A DNA stretch of 64,000 bases from Phycisphaerales bacterium (GCA_019744815.1 JAIEUA010000012.1:1-64000), one strand, 5' to 3'; shown: positions 21,344-30,775, counted from the stretch's first letter. The notes: generated by a model from the sequence alone, not told the origin. Made by a program: numbers and translations.

Positions 21344-22188
21344 ACGACACGGCGTTGATCGTGATCTCGGCGATGTTCGGGCTGGCGCTGTGCCTGTTTG
21401 TGTACGGGCTGCGGGAGGCGATCTTGTCTCGGTACTACGCGGACGTGGCGTGGGCGGAGGCGACGGCGTATCGGTTCAGCCCGGAGCGGTACGACGCGAG
21501 CCGGAAGATCGCGATGTTCTACATCGCGTTGGCGGTGCTGCTGGGGCTGAACGTGCTGTTTTTTCCGGCGCCCTTGGTGGGCGTGGTGTTCATTGTGGTG
21601 CTGTTCTTTGTGCCGCGGATGTATGTGGAAAGCGCGTGGCGGAAGCGGCGGGCGCTGATCGATTCGCAGTTGCCCCAGGCGGTGGCGCAGATGGCGTCGT
21701 CGGTGGCGTCGGGGATGACGCTGCCGCAGGCCTTGGAGCGGCTGGCGGACCGGGCGGACATGCCGATCCGGACCGAGTTTCGGATCATGAACAACCAGTG
21801 GAGGGCGGGGTCGGATCTGCCGTCGACGATCGAGGAGGCGAAGCGGAGGCTGGCGCTGCCGAACTTCAATCTGTTCGCCTCGGCGCTTCTGGTGAATCAG
21901 AAGATGGGCGGCAACGTGGTGCAGACGCTGGAGTCGCTGGCGCGGTCCCTGGAGTCGATCGATCGGATGCGGCGCGAGGTGTACGCGGCGACGAGCGAGG
22001 GGCGGATGAACATCAAGGTGCTGGTGCTGGCACCGTTCATCATGCTTGGCCTGTCGTACATCATCGTGCCCGACGGTGTGAAGCTGATGTTCACGACGGA
22101 CACCGGGTGGATCGCGGTGGGGCTGGCGGTGGCGTTGACGGCGGCGGGTGCGCTCTGGGGTTGGAAGATCGTGAACGCGGACGTGTGA
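21340..22188 (+). CDS. tadB: Tad inner-membrane platform protein TadB
   Basis: 282 residues, type II secretion F (T2SSF) family. Hydrophobic segments at about 3-25, 60-90, 230-250 and 255-275 surround a cytoplasmic domain with SQLPQAVAQMASSVASGMTLPQALERLA and NFNLFASALLVNQKMGGNVVQTLESL, the usual T2SSF core. With TadC it forms the platform that the CpaF ATPase turns. The ATG overlaps the cpaF stop in ATGA, so translation is probably coupled; a start seven codons earlier is possible. Confidence 0.9.
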   Translation: MNDTALIVISAMFGLALCLFVYGLREAILSRYYADVAWAEATAYRFSPERYDASRKIAMFYIALAVLLGLNVLFFPAPLVGVVFIVVLFFVPRMYVESAWRKRRALIDSQLPQAVAQMASSVASGMTLPQALERLADRADMPIRTEFRIMNNQWRAGSDLPSTIEEAKRRLALPNFNLFASALLVNQKMGGNVVQTLESLARSLESIDRMRREVYAATSEGRMNIKVLVLAPFIMLGLSYIIVPDGVKLMFTTDTGWIAVGLAVALTAAGALWGWKIVNADV

Positions 22189-22232
22189 TGGATCGGTGCG
22201 GTGGGATGGAATCTCTTGGTTGAACGTGCGGC

Positions 22233-23225
22233 ATGCTGACACTTGCGATCCAAACTCTGCTGACGCCGACCCAGTTCACGCTGCTGGCGTGCTGTCTGAT
22301 GGCTGGGCTGGCGGTTGGGTTGGCGGTGGCGGGCGTGCTGGGCGGACTGGGTGCCCGGTGGGGTCGTGGCGGCTCGTCGGAGATGCCGATGGAGCTGTCG
22401 GAGGAGCTGCGGCGTGAGTTCAACCGCGTGCTGGTGACGCGGGGGGTCAAGACCTCGGCGGGCGGGGTGCTGGGGTTTGCGACGGGGCTGATTCCGCTGG
22501 TGCTGCCGATCTCGAGACGCATTCCGGCGACGGGGATGAAGCAGTCATTCTCGGAGCAGTATGCGAGAGCGGGTTGGCCCGGCGGGCTGGATGACGAGGA
22601 GCTTTTCGCGATCGCGGTGGTGCTGGGCGTGGGCTTTGCGATCGTTTTCGCGGCGGCGGGCGGGTTGATCCAGGGAGCGCCCGGGTTGGTGGTCGGGGTG
22701 GTCGGGCTGGCGATGGGGCCGATGCTGGTGTCGGCGTCGCTGTCGAGCCGCGTGAGGGAGCGTGACAAGGCGATCACGCGGACGATCCCATTTGTGCTGG
22801 ACTTGCTGGTGCTCACGATGAAGGCCGGGGCGTCGCTGCAGATCGCGATGCGTCAGGTGTGCGAGGACTATCGCGGTCACCCGATCGGGATCGAGTTCGC
22901 GGCGACGCTGGCGGATATCGAGCGGGGATCGACGGCGCGGCAGGCGTTTGTGAACTTTGCGAAGCGGGCGCCGGTGCCGATCGTGAAGTATCTCGTGGAT
23001 GAGATCGTGCAGTCGGACGAGCTCGGGCGCCCGATCGCGGCGACGCTGGAGCGGCTGGCGGATCAGACCCGGGTGCGGCGCGTGCAGGACGCGACGTCGA
23101 CGGCGGGGGCGGCGAAAGTCGCGGTGCTGGCGCCGGGCGTGTTGATCTTGTTTGCGGTGCTGATTGTGTTGCTGGCGCCCTTCGGGTTGAAGATCCTGTT
23201 TGCGAACGAGGGGCCTCAGTTGTAG
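22233..23225 (+). CDS. tadC: Tad inner-membrane platform protein TadC
   Basis: 330 residues, T2SSF family, partner of TadB. An N-terminal membrane segment, a pair of hydrophobic segments around residues 125-170, the core TIPFVLDLLVLTMKAGASLQIAMRQV and VKYLVDEIVQSDELGRPIAATLERLA, and a C-terminal membrane segment VLAPGVLILFAVLIVLLAPF. It lies 44 bases after tadB in the same operon. No strong ribosome-binding site is seen before the ATG. Confidence 0.9.
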   Translation: MLTLAIQTLLTPTQFTLLACCLMAGLAVGLAVAGVLGGLGARWGRGGSSEMPMELSEELRREFNRVLVTRGVKTSAGGVLGFATGLIPLVLPISRRIPATGMKQSFSEQYARAGWPGGLDDEELFAIAVVLGVGFAIVFAAAGGLIQGAPGLVVGVVGLAMGPMLVSASLSSRVRERDKAITRTIPFVLDLLVLTMKAGASLQIAMRQVCEDYRGHPIGIEFAATLADIERGSTARQAFVNFAKRAPVPIVKYLVDEIVQSDELGRPIAATLERLADQTRVRRVQDATSTAGAAKVAVLAPGVLILFAVLIVLLAPFGLKILFANEGPQL

Positions 23226-23279
23226 ATCGGGATGTGAACGAATCGCGGAGAACGACGAACCACCAGGCGGCACAGACTT

Positions 23280-24080
23280 ATGGAGTTTCTTGTCGAGATC
23301 ATCACGGGCGCGGACACCGGCAAGGCGGTGCGGGTGGGCGAGAAGCCGCTGTTGATTGGCCGTTCGGACACGGCGGGCATCCGTCTCACCGACGAGTCGG
23401 TGTCGTGGGAGCACGCGACCGTGCGGGTGGTGGACGGGAAGCTCTTCATCGAGAATTTGTCCGCGCTGGGGACGAAGCTGCGGGGTCAGAAGCTGGCGGG
23501 GCAGACGCGGCTGGGGCTGGAGGATGAGGTGGAGCTGTCGCCTCAGTGCCGGCTGAAGGTGCAGCCGCTGGAGGCGGCGTCGGGGGGCGGGCTTTCGCTG
23601 ATGACGATCTTGCTGCTGGCGATCGTGGTGTTGCTGCTGGGTGGCGGCGTGACGACGTTTGTGGCGATGCAGAACCAGGGGCCGCCGCCGATTGTGGCGA
23701 CGGACGAGAACTGGTCGAACGCGGCGAGGGAGCTGGAGCAGCGGCTGGATCAATGGGTGAAGAGCGGGAAGGTGCCGGCGAAGGCGTTGGCGGTCTTCCA
23801 GGATGCGATCCGGTTGGAGCGGGCGGGGGACACCAGGACCGCGGCGGTGCGGTGGCGGGCGTTGAGCACGGCGCTGTTGACGCTGCCGGCGCCCGATGCG
23901 GTCGACGGGCGGCCGACGTTCGCGGAAAACTACAGCGGCAATGCGAGGTCGTTGTCGGTGTTGATGGGGCTGCCGGGCGCGGGGAGCGTGACCGACGAGC
24001 GGTGGCGGAGCGATCGGAGTTTCGCGGATGCGTTCGTGCGGTTTGTGAACCGGCGGGCGGAGTTGAACGAGGGAAGCTGA
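23280..24080 (+). CDS. FHA-domain membrane protein of the Tad operon
   Basis: 266 residues. Residues 1-~95 form an FHA domain with Gly27-Arg28, Ser42-x-x-His45, Asn59 and Gly64 in the expected phosphothreonine-binding positions. One membrane segment follows (about 106-130), then a periplasmic region of about 135 residues with helical character (SNAARELEQRLDQWVKSG) that I cannot assign. The FHA domain would face the cytoplasm. Lying between tadC and a membrane kinase, it is probably either a docking site for the phosphorylated kinase or a link from kinase to pilus platform. It is not a standard Tad component. Confidence 0.85.
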   Translation: MEFLVEIITGADTGKAVRVGEKPLLIGRSDTAGIRLTDESVSWEHATVRVVDGKLFIENLSALGTKLRGQKLAGQTRLGLEDEVELSPQCRLKVQPLEAASGGGLSLMTILLLAIVVLLLGGGVTTFVAMQNQGPPPIVATDENWSNAARELEQRLDQWVKSGKVPAKALAVFQDAIRLERAGDTRTAAVRWRALSTALLTLPAPDAVDGRPTFAENYSGNARSLSVLMGLPGAGSVTDERWRSDRSFADAFVRFVNRRAELNEGS

Positions 24081-24161
24081 GGGGTTGGGTTTGGGGCGTG
24101 GATGAGGCACGGGTTTGCCGCGATCGAGAGATGCTCGGCGAACGAGCGGGAGCTTTGACCG

Positions 24162-26873
24162 ATGATCACCAAGCTGGGCAACTTCGAGATCATTTCCCAG
24201 ATCAACCACGGCGGGAGCTCGATCGTGTATCAGGCCCGCCAGAACCTGGGCATGGGCGTGACGCGTCCGGCGGCGATCAAGGTGCTGGAGGGGTGGCAGA
24301 TTAACTCCGAGGCGCAGATGGAGAAGCTGCGCAAGGAAGTGTCGTTGATGGTGCAGTTCTCGTCGTCGCCGCACATCGTGCAGGTGTGGGAGTCGGGGTA
24401 CGAGGACGGGCTTGGGCCTTGGGTGGCGATGGAGTTTCTGGGGACGAGCCTGAAGGACACGATCAGCGACGGGCCGGCGGACGCGAAGGCGGTGCGTCAG
24501 GTGCTGGTGGATGCGTTGAACGGCTTGATGACGATCGAGACGCTGGCGCCGGACACGATCCACCGGGACATCAAGCCGAGCAATATCTTGCTGGGGATGT
24601 TCGGCTCGTGGAAGATCGCGGACTTCGGGCTGGCCAAGACGGGGGCGGCCGACGACACGCTGCGGGCGATGTCGGTGCAGTACACGGCGCCGGAGCTGCT
24701 GGATGCGCAGCGTGGTTCGATCGGGCCTTGGACGGACCTGTACGCCCTGGGGATGACCATGTATCAGTTCGCGCTGGGCAACAAGATGTTCCGCGAGCAG
24801 TTCCCGGCGATCTACACGGACCAGGCGAGCAAGGCGTCGGACGAGCGGCCCAAGTGGATGTTCTGGCACACCTCGCAGCAGACGCTGACGCCTTTGGCGG
24901 AGCTGATCCCGGGCTTCCCGCAGGAGCTGTCGGACCTGATCGCGTCGATGACCAACAAGGACCCGGCGAAGCGCCCGCGCTCGGCGGCGGGGGCGATCGG
25001 GCTGTTGGGCTCGCAGGGCGACGACGGGATGGTGAACCTGGACGCGGCCCGCAAGCAGATGGAGTCGCGCAAGCCGGTGGAGAAGCCGGTGATCTCCAAG
25101 CCCGTGGCGATTGCGCTGGCGGCGATGATCGCGCTGATCGGGTTTGCGGGGCTGGTGGTCTTTGTGTTGAGCAGCTTCCGGGCGCCGGTGTCGGTGAAGC
25201 TGGCGAGCGAGGGGAAGTTCTCGACGGGCGCGGAGAACGTGGTGGTCTCGGGGACGATGCGAGACCTGCCGCAGGGTGGGGTGGGGATGCTGACGCTGAG
25301 CAACGGGGACGAGTACCCGGTGCGGATCGCCGACAACGGTGAGTTCTCGGCGGACGTGCGCATGCCTCGGGTGGGCAAGCTGACGGGCACGCTCGCGGTG
25401 CGGGATTCGTCTCGGAATCTGCTGCCGGTGGTGGGCGATGTGCAGGTGTCGCTGGAGAGGATCCCGCCGACGGAGGTGGAGATCGTGGTGAATCTGTCGC
25501 CCTTGATCGAGGGCGCCACGGTGGCGTTTACGACTCCGACGAAGACGGAGATCTCGCCGCAGACGACGGGCGAGCAGGGGCAGGCGAAGGTGAAGCTGCC
25601 CCGGGGCAAGTTCACGCTGAGCGTGGAGCACCCGCGGTACGCGCCCTTCAAGCAGGAGATGGAGACGGGTGATGATCTGAGCAAGAGCGTGCGGGTGGCG
25701 ATGCGGGTGCTGAGCGCGCAGCAGGTGGACGCACGGCGTCAGGCCCTGATGGCGCAGGTGCAGACGGCGGTGCTGCTGGCTGCACAGGGCGATCCGGACG
25801 CGATCAAGCGATTGGCGGAGATCCAGAAGGAGCTGGCGCTCCTGGACCCCGACGGCAAGAAGCGCGACCCGATGGGGACGATCATGGGCTTGATCGGCAG
25901 CAAGGGTGTGGCCGAGGCTGATCGCGGGCGCTTGCAGCAGGCGTTGGCGGACTTGGCCACCGGCGGGAACGGGGCGGCGGCGTTGGCGGCGCAGCCGGAG
26001 GGTCGGGGTCGCGACGGCGGGGCGGTGATCCGGCCGGTGTCGGCGTCGACCAACGCGGACCTGGCGGCGGCGCAGGCGAACACGGCGCTGGCGAATCGTC
26101 GGGTGGAGCTCTTGAACGAGATGGCGAGTCTGCAGGCCAAGGCGGCGGCGGGCGATCCGTACGCGCAGCAGCGGCTGAAGGACATCGCGGGCGAGTTGTC
26201 GGACATCGAGTCGCGGATGACCGGGCCCAAGTCGGCGGCGGACCTCAAGCGGGCCGACTTGCTGAAGGAGTATCAGCGGGTCGCGGAGCTGGCGGCCAAG
26301 GGCGATCCGGAGGCGATCAAGCGGCTGGCGGAGATCCAGAAGGAGCTGTCTGTGTCGGCCCACGAGGCGCTCGACGCGGCCCGGGACCGGGAGCGCGCGG
26401 TGTCGAGCGCGATCGCGATGCTGGCGGGCGTGGACCCGATGACGATCCTGAAGATGACCATCCCGGAATTGCGGTCGTTCCTGTCGAGGCAGGCGCCGCT
26501 GGACACGCTGACGTTCCAGGACATGCCGGAGATCAACCGGGTGCGGGTGAGCGGGCCGGTGCTGTCGAGCAAGGAGTTGCAGCACCTGATCCTGCGGCTG
26601 AGCCCGGCGAACGACCGGATCGTGCCGGAGATCGGGATCGATCCCTTGGCGGTGTGCAAGCGGATTGAGAAGGCGCTCGGCGACGCGGGGGCGAAGAACC
26701 CCAGGGTGCGGGCGGCCATCACTCCGATCGATGAGCTGGTGTACGTCCAGTTCGACGGCGATGAGCGGTTCACGGCGACGCAGGCGAGGTCGGTGGCGAC
26801 TCGGTTCGTGTTGAACGCGGACAACGTCGTGGTGCAGGACTTTTCGAAGGTGGCGAAGCCGGTGGAGCGGTAG
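24162..26873 (+). CDS. Membrane serine/threonine protein kinase of the Tad operon
   Basis: 903 residues. Kinase domain 1-~285: glycine loop NHGGSSIVYQA, Lys40 in AIK, HRDIKPSN (134-141), DFG (154-156) and APELL. One membrane segment at ~313-337, then about 565 residues outside: a beta-rich part (340-510) with carboxypeptidase-regulatory-like strands, helical repeats around 540-560, 655-685 and 705-730 that reuse LAAKGDPEAIKRLAEIQKEL with small changes, and a C-terminal alpha/beta domain (~800-900). The glycine loop is atypical (GGSS) but the catalytic residues are present. It is the last gene of the operon begun by cpaB and is likely to phosphorylate targets read by the two FHA proteins; this is inference from context. 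Confidence 0.88.
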   Translation: MITKLGNFEIISQINHGGSSIVYQARQNLGMGVTRPAAIKVLEGWQINSEAQMEKLRKEVSLMVQFSSSPHIVQVWESGYEDGLGPWVAMEFLGTSLKDTISDGPADAKAVRQVLVDALNGLMTIETLAPDTIHRDIKPSNILLGMFGSWKIADFGLAKTGAADDTLRAMSVQYTAPELLDAQRGSIGPWTDLYALGMTMYQFALGNKMFREQFPAIYTDQASKASDERPKWMFWHTSQQTLTPLAELIPGFPQELSDLIASMTNKDPAKRPRSAAGAIGLLGSQGDDGMVNLDAARKQMESRKPVEKPVISKPVAIALAAMIALIGFAGLVVFVLSSFRAPVSVKLASEGKFSTGAENVVVSGTMRDLPQGGVGMLTLSNGDEYPVRIADNGEFSADVRMPRVGKLTGTLAVRDSSRNLLPVVGDVQVSLERIPPTEVEIVVNLSPLIEGATVAFTTPTKTEISPQTTGEQGQAKVKLPRGKFTLSVEHPRYAPFKQEMETGDDLSKSVRVAMRVLSAQQVDARRQALMAQVQTAVLLAAQGDPDAIKRLAEIQKELALLDPDGKKRDPMGTIMGLIGSKGVAEADRGRLQQALADLATGGNGAAALAAQPEGRGRDGGAVIRPVSASTNADLAAAQANTALANRRVELLNEMASLQAKAAAGDPYAQQRLKDIAGELSDIESRMTGPKSAADLKRADLLKEYQRVAELAAKGDPEAIKRLAEIQKELSVSAHEALDAARDRERAVSSAIAMLAGVDPMTILKMTIPELRSFLSRQAPLDTLTFQDMPEINRVRVSGPVLSSKELQHLILRLSPANDRIVPEIGIDPLAVCKRIEKALGDAGAKNPRVRAAITPIDELVYVQFDGDERFTATQARSVATRFVLNADNVVVQDFSKVAKPVER

Positions 26874-27238
26874 GAGTTGTTTGAAGGTGAGCGGGGTGGG
26901 AGCGGGGTGGGGACGCGGCCCGAGCGATTGCGATGCGGCGCTCGCGATCGTCGGTTCTTGCACTCCGTTGGAGTGCGGGTGGAATGGCGGCGGGTTTTGT
27001 TGCTACGCGACGAACCGCGGGTGTCGCTCGCAGACTCGCTCCGCCCGCGGGTGAGATCTGGGCAGCCCGTTGGGCTGCCGGATGATGTCAGCAGTGACAC
27101 CAGCAGTGACATCTGCAGTGAAACCAACGACGATGTCAGCGGGGGCATCGTCCGCGGTGGCGTTGGCGGAGCGTGGCCGGTTTTGAAGCGGTTTGGTTGA
27201 ACGGTTGAGATTGGCGCGGCAGATCCGGCGTGATCGCG
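26874..27238. other. Spacer between convergent operons, hairpins only
   Basis: The kinase operon and the secretin operon meet here tail to tail. The spacer has no gene. It holds the strong hairpin at 27061-27079, a GC-rich repeat of CCGCGGGTG (about 27015 and 27053) and short GCAGTGACA-type repeats around 27089-27123. Confidence 0.6.
27061..27079. terminator. Hairpin, possible bidirectional terminator
   Basis: GGCAGCCC-GTT-GGGCTGCC, a perfect 8-bp stem with a three-base loop, between the convergent kinase and TPR-lipoprotein genes. No T run follows on either strand, so termination is suggested mainly by position. Confidence 0.4.
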
Positions 27239-28465
27239 TTAGCGGCCGGGGTCGTGCTCGAACTGTTCGGCGAGGGTCACGGCTCGGGTGTCGGTGGGGT
27301 CGATCTGGGCGGCCTTGCGGAAGGCTTTGGCGGCGCCGGCGCGGTCGCCGAGCTGGGCGCGGAGGAGGCCCAGGGTCTTGGCGGGGGTGGGGTCGGTGGT
27401 GCTGCGGGCGATGGCTTTTTCCAGGTTGACGATGGCGGGGTCGATCTCGCCCATGTCCTTCTGGCAGAGGGCGAGGGCGAGGTAGCCGTCGGGCAGTTCG
27501 GGGGCGATAGCGACGAGGGTGGAGGCGGCCTGGCGCTGCAGGCGGATGTCGCCGAGCTGGCGGCCGAGTTCGAAGAGGCGTTTCCAGACGGCGGGGTCGG
27601 CGTCGCCGGTGTCGGCGAGCTTGCGGAGGATGTCGCGGGCCTCGACGGGGCGGTCCATCTCGCTGAGGCAGCGGGCCCGGAGCATGGTGAGGTCGCGGCG
27701 GTTCTGCATCTTGGGCAGGGCCAAGAGTCGGGCGAGGGTGCGCTCGGCGTCGGCGATGTGGCCGGCGGCGACCTGGGCGCGAGCGAGGTCGTCGAGCAGC
27801 GAGGTGTCCTGCGGGCTGAGCGTGGCGGCGTCGCGGAAGTAGGTCAACGCGGTGTCGGGGCGGCCTTGCATCATCTCGATGTGGCCGAGGGTCTGGAGGC
27901 AGCCGGGGCTGCGACGGACCTCGGGCGAAGCGGCTTCGATGACGGCGCGGGCCTGGTCGAGCTGGCGGCGTTCGATGAGCAGCTCCGCGGCGGCGATGGG
28001 GTATTGGGCGTTGGCGCGGTCGAGGGTGGCGGCCTGCTGATAGGACGCGAGCGCTTCGTCGGGCTTGGCGAGACGCTCCTGGGCCATGCCGAGGTAGTAG
28101 TAGCTCTCGGGGTTGGCGGGGTCGATCTTGATGGCGGTCTGGAAGGATGCGATGCCGTCTTCGGCGCGGCCGAGTTCGCCCAAGATGCGGCCGCGGAGGA
28201 TGTGAGCGCCGGGCGTGCCGTTGTGCGAGGCGATGGATTGGTCGATGGAGGAGAGGGCGCGTTTGGGATCGCCGGAGACGAACTCCTGCATGGCGAGGTC
28301 GTAGCGGGAGGCGGCCTTCATGCGGGCCTGGTTCTGCTCGGCCTGTTCTTTGCCCTCGGTGGTGAACTTGCCGTGGCCGGCGGCGCAGCCGGCGAGGCTG
28401 AGGAGGAGCGTGCCGCCGGCGATGCATGCGAGGGCGCGGGCGGTGTGGCGGCGGTTGGGTGTCAT
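27239..28465 (-). CDS. tadD: TPR lipoprotein, TadD-like
   Basis: 408 residues. Signal peptide with lipobox (GGTLLLSLAGC), so it is anchored to a membrane facing the periplasm. The rest is a row of tetratricopeptide repeats, the clearest being SGDPKRALSSIDQSIASHNG, GRAEDGIASFQTAIKIDPAN and AKPDEALASYQQAATLDRAN. TadD-type lipoproteins help the secretin assemble and reach the outer membrane. ATG at 28465 has AGAGAGG five bases upstream; an upstream extension in the same frame is Pro/His-rich and unlikely. It lies 61 bases after the secretin gene on the same strand, probably in one transcript. The name rests on context more than on sequence. Confidence 0.75.
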   Translation of the reverse strand: MTPNRRHTARALACIAGGTLLLSLAGCAAGHGKFTTEGKEQAEQNQARMKAASRYDLAMQEFVSGDPKRALSSIDQSIASHNGTPGAHILRGRILGELGRAEDGIASFQTAIKIDPANPESYYYLGMAQERLAKPDEALASYQQAATLDRANAQYPIAAAELLIERRQLDQARAVIEAASPEVRRSPGCLQTLGHIEMMQGRPDTALTYFRDAATLSPQDTSLLDDLARAQVAAGHIADAERTLARLLALPKMQNRRDLTMLRARCLSEMDRPVEARDILRKLADTGDADPAVWKRLFELGRQLGDIRLQRQAASTLVAIAPELPDGYLALALCQKDMGEIDPAIVNLEKAIARSTTDPTPAKTLGLLRAQLGDRAGAAKAFRKAAQIDPTDTRAVTLAEQFEHDPGR

Positions 28466-28526
28466 CTCGACCTCTCTGGAACGCATGAGAGCGTGGTGGG
28501 CGTTGTGCTGATGATCGTGGATGCGA

Positions 28527-30707
28527 TCAGGGCTGCGGCGGGGTTGCGGGTTCGGCGGATGCCGCGGCGGGTGCGGCCTCGACGGGGGCTGGCTCATCGG
28601 GCTTGATCGCCGGGGGCTGGGCGGGTGGCTTGACGGTGGTGCGGCGCTTCTCGCCGGGGAAGAGAAGTGAGGGCGCGACGCCGGTGAGGGTGGGGAAGGC
28701 CTTGTCGAGCTCGTCGTTGACGGCGTCGTTCATGAGGTTTCGGCTGGGCCACCACATCTGGCCGCCCATGAGCTGCTCGCGGATGCGGATGGCGTCGGGC
28801 TGGGCTGGATTGAGTTCGAGCGAGCGGCGGAGGCGCCAGAGGGCGTCGTCGACGCGGCCCTCGCCGGCGGAGTGGAGGGCGTCGACGTTGAGCTGGGCGC
28901 TCTGGCGTTCGCGGCTGAAGGGGAGCAGGCCGAGGCGTGAGCCGGCGCGGACGCGCTGGGAGTAGCCGACGGCTTTGGCGCCCTGCTCGTCCACCTGCTT
29001 GCTGGTGAGCACGGTGGGCTTGATCATGAAGATGATCTCGGAGCGGTTGACGGTGTTGTCGCGGCCCTGGAAGGCGGCGCCGAGGAGAGGGATGTCGCCG
29101 AAGAGCGGCACCTGAGAGCGGGCGTTGGAGGTGTCCTCGCGGAAGAGGCCGCCGAGGACGGCGGTGGAGCCGTTGGGGACGAGGACGTCGGCGGTGACCA
29201 TCTGGATTTCCTCGTCGGGGATCTGCTGAGTGAGGCCCTGACGGTCGGTGATGGTGCGGAAGGTGACGGCGGAGACCTTGGGCGAGAGGCGGAGGCGGAC
29301 CTGGCCGTCGGCCATGACGAAGGGGCGGACGTCGAGGGTGATGCCCGAGTCGAGGAACTTGATGGTCTGGGTGACGGCGGTCTGGGTGGCGGTGGTCTCG
29401 AGATATCCGACGCGGATGCCGACGTTGACGCGGGCGCGCTGGCGGTTGAGGGAGAGGACCTTGGGGTTGCTGAGGAGGGTGACGTCGGTGACTTCGTCGA
29501 GGGCGCGGATGAAGACGGCGGCGTCGCCGGCGACGATGCCGCCCTTGATGTTGCCCTTGCCCGCGCCGGTGTTGCCGGGGGTGACGGCGAGGAAGCTGTC
29601 GTTGCGGGGGACGGTGGAGGCGGCTCCGCCGGTGGCGGCGGAGGCGGAGGTGAAGCCCAGAGGGTTGAAGGTGGAGGGGAACTTGAAGAAGTCGGTGAAC
29701 TGGATGTCGTTGAGCATCGCGAAGTCGACGCCGAAGGCGTTGGCCTCGGTGAGCTTGGTCTGGACGATGGTGGCTTCGAGGAGGACCTGGATGGGCTGCT
29801 CTTCGATCTCGGCGATCATGGCCTCGACGGCGGCGACGTTCTCGGGGTGATCGGTGACGACGATGGCGTTGGAGAGGGCGAACTTCTCGGTGTCGGGGGA
29901 GTAGACGCCGTCGGAAGAGGCGATGATGCCGCCGCTGCCACCGGAGCTGCTGCCGCCGCTGCTGCCACCGCTGCTTACGCCGGAGCTGCCGCCCGAACTT
30001 CCGCCGCTGGCGCCTTCTTTGCCGCCGCCGTCGGAGGTGGCTTTGACCTTGCCGCTGGGGGAGAGAGCGTCCTTGGCGAACTCGGCGGCGTCTTTGGCGG
30101 TGATGTAGTTGAGGCGGATGACCTTGGAGACGACGCCGCGGTCGGCGGCGGAGAGGCGGTCGATGTCGGCCTGGGGATAGACGTAGAGGACGCCGTCGCG
30201 TTCGATGTAGCCGAGGCCCTGGGGTTTGAGGAGGGCGTTGAGGGCGGTCTCGAAGGGGACGGCGTAGATGGTGGCGGAGATGGGGGTGTCGATGGCCTTG
30301 GCGGAGACGATGTTGCGGCGCGACTGGATGGCGAGCTTCTGGAGAATGCTGACGAGGCTGGCGTTCTGCGCGACGATGTCGACGAGGAAGTAGGGAGAGA
30401 CGCGGACCTCGGAGAACGACTCGCCGGGCTTGGGCGGGTTCTTGTCCTTGTCGGCGGAGGGTGCGGGTTCGGCGGGAGCGGCCGCGGGGACGGGTGCGTT
30501 GGGAACGTAAACGGTGGTCTTCTCGGTGGTGACGGTGGGCGTGCCCGCGGGCGGTGTGGATGCGGGCGGTGTGGATGCGGGCGCGGCGGCGGGCTGCGCG
30601 GGCGTTTGCAAGCAGGTGCCGGCGGTGATGAGCAGCGTGAGCGCGGCGGCTCCGGCGGGGTGATTGAGTCGGGAGGGGAGAGGGGCCGCGAGCGGATTCC
30701 TGCGCAT
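28527..30707 (-). CDS. cpaC: Outer-membrane secretin of the Tad/Flp pilus
   Basis: 726 residues. Signal peptide (~1-38), a Pro/Ala-rich stretch, then N-domains: VDIVAQNASLVSILQKLAIQ (STN-like, ~110-180) and LNYITAKDAAEFAKDAL with a Gly/Ser linker at ~227-262. The secretin domain carries VLLEATIVQTKLTEANAFGVDF, the core VNVGIRVGYLE...LDVRP, and VPLFGDIPLLGAAF. Unusually, the C-terminus after ~600 has a short TPR-like helix pair (RVDDALWRLRRSLELNPAQP) and a Pro/Ala tail. RcpA/CpaC proteins are usually about 450-550 residues; this one is longer and its N-domains look more like GspD/PilQ. It forms the pilus exit pore. Divergent from the second cpaF. Confidence 0.88.
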   Translation of the reverse strand: MRRNPLAAPLPSRLNHPAGAAALTLLITAGTCLQTPAQPAAAPASTPPASTPPAGTPTVTTEKTTVYVPNAPVPAAAPAEPAPSADKDKNPPKPGESFSEVRVSPYFLVDIVAQNASLVSILQKLAIQSRRNIVSAKAIDTPISATIYAVPFETALNALLKPQGLGYIERDGVLYVYPQADIDRLSAADRGVVSKVIRLNYITAKDAAEFAKDALSPSGKVKATSDGGGKEGASGGSSGGSSGVSSGGSSGGSSSGGSGGIIASSDGVYSPDTEKFALSNAIVVTDHPENVAAVEAMIAEIEEQPIQVLLEATIVQTKLTEANAFGVDFAMLNDIQFTDFFKFPSTFNPLGFTSASAATGGAASTVPRNDSFLAVTPGNTGAGKGNIKGGIVAGDAAVFIRALDEVTDVTLLSNPKVLSLNRQRARVNVGIRVGYLETTATQTAVTQTIKFLDSGITLDVRPFVMADGQVRLRLSPKVSAVTFRTITDRQGLTQQIPDEEIQMVTADVLVPNGSTAVLGGLFREDTSNARSQVPLFGDIPLLGAAFQGRDNTVNRSEIIFMIKPTVLTSKQVDEQGAKAVGYSQRVRAGSRLGLLPFSRERQSAQLNVDALHSAGEGRVDDALWRLRRSLELNPAQPDAIRIREQLMGGQMWWPSRNLMNDAVNDELDKAFPTLTGVAPSLLFPGEKRRTTVKPPAQPPAIKPDEPAPVEAAPAAASAEPATPPQP

Positions 30708-30737
30708 GGCGAGACACTACCCGATTCTCGCGTTCCG

Positions 30738-30775
30738 TGCAAACGCGAGCGGGATTCCGGGGCTCCGCGTTTGCA
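30738..30775. promoter_or_regulatory. Inverted repeat between the divergent secretin and second cpaF genes
   Basis: TGCAAACGCG (30738-30747) and CGCGTTTGCA (30766-30775) are perfect 10-base arms 18 bases apart, in the only spacer between two divergent Tad transcripts. The arm centres are about 28 bases, nearly three helical turns, apart. It may be an operator; a hairpin in one leader is the alternative. Confidence 0.4.

Noticed and set aside
18188..26963. Very long minus-strand frames (over 1000 codons) across the Tad operon
   Set aside because: Arg/His/Pro/Gln-rich frames antisense to clear Tad genes; no domain, no ribosome-binding site.
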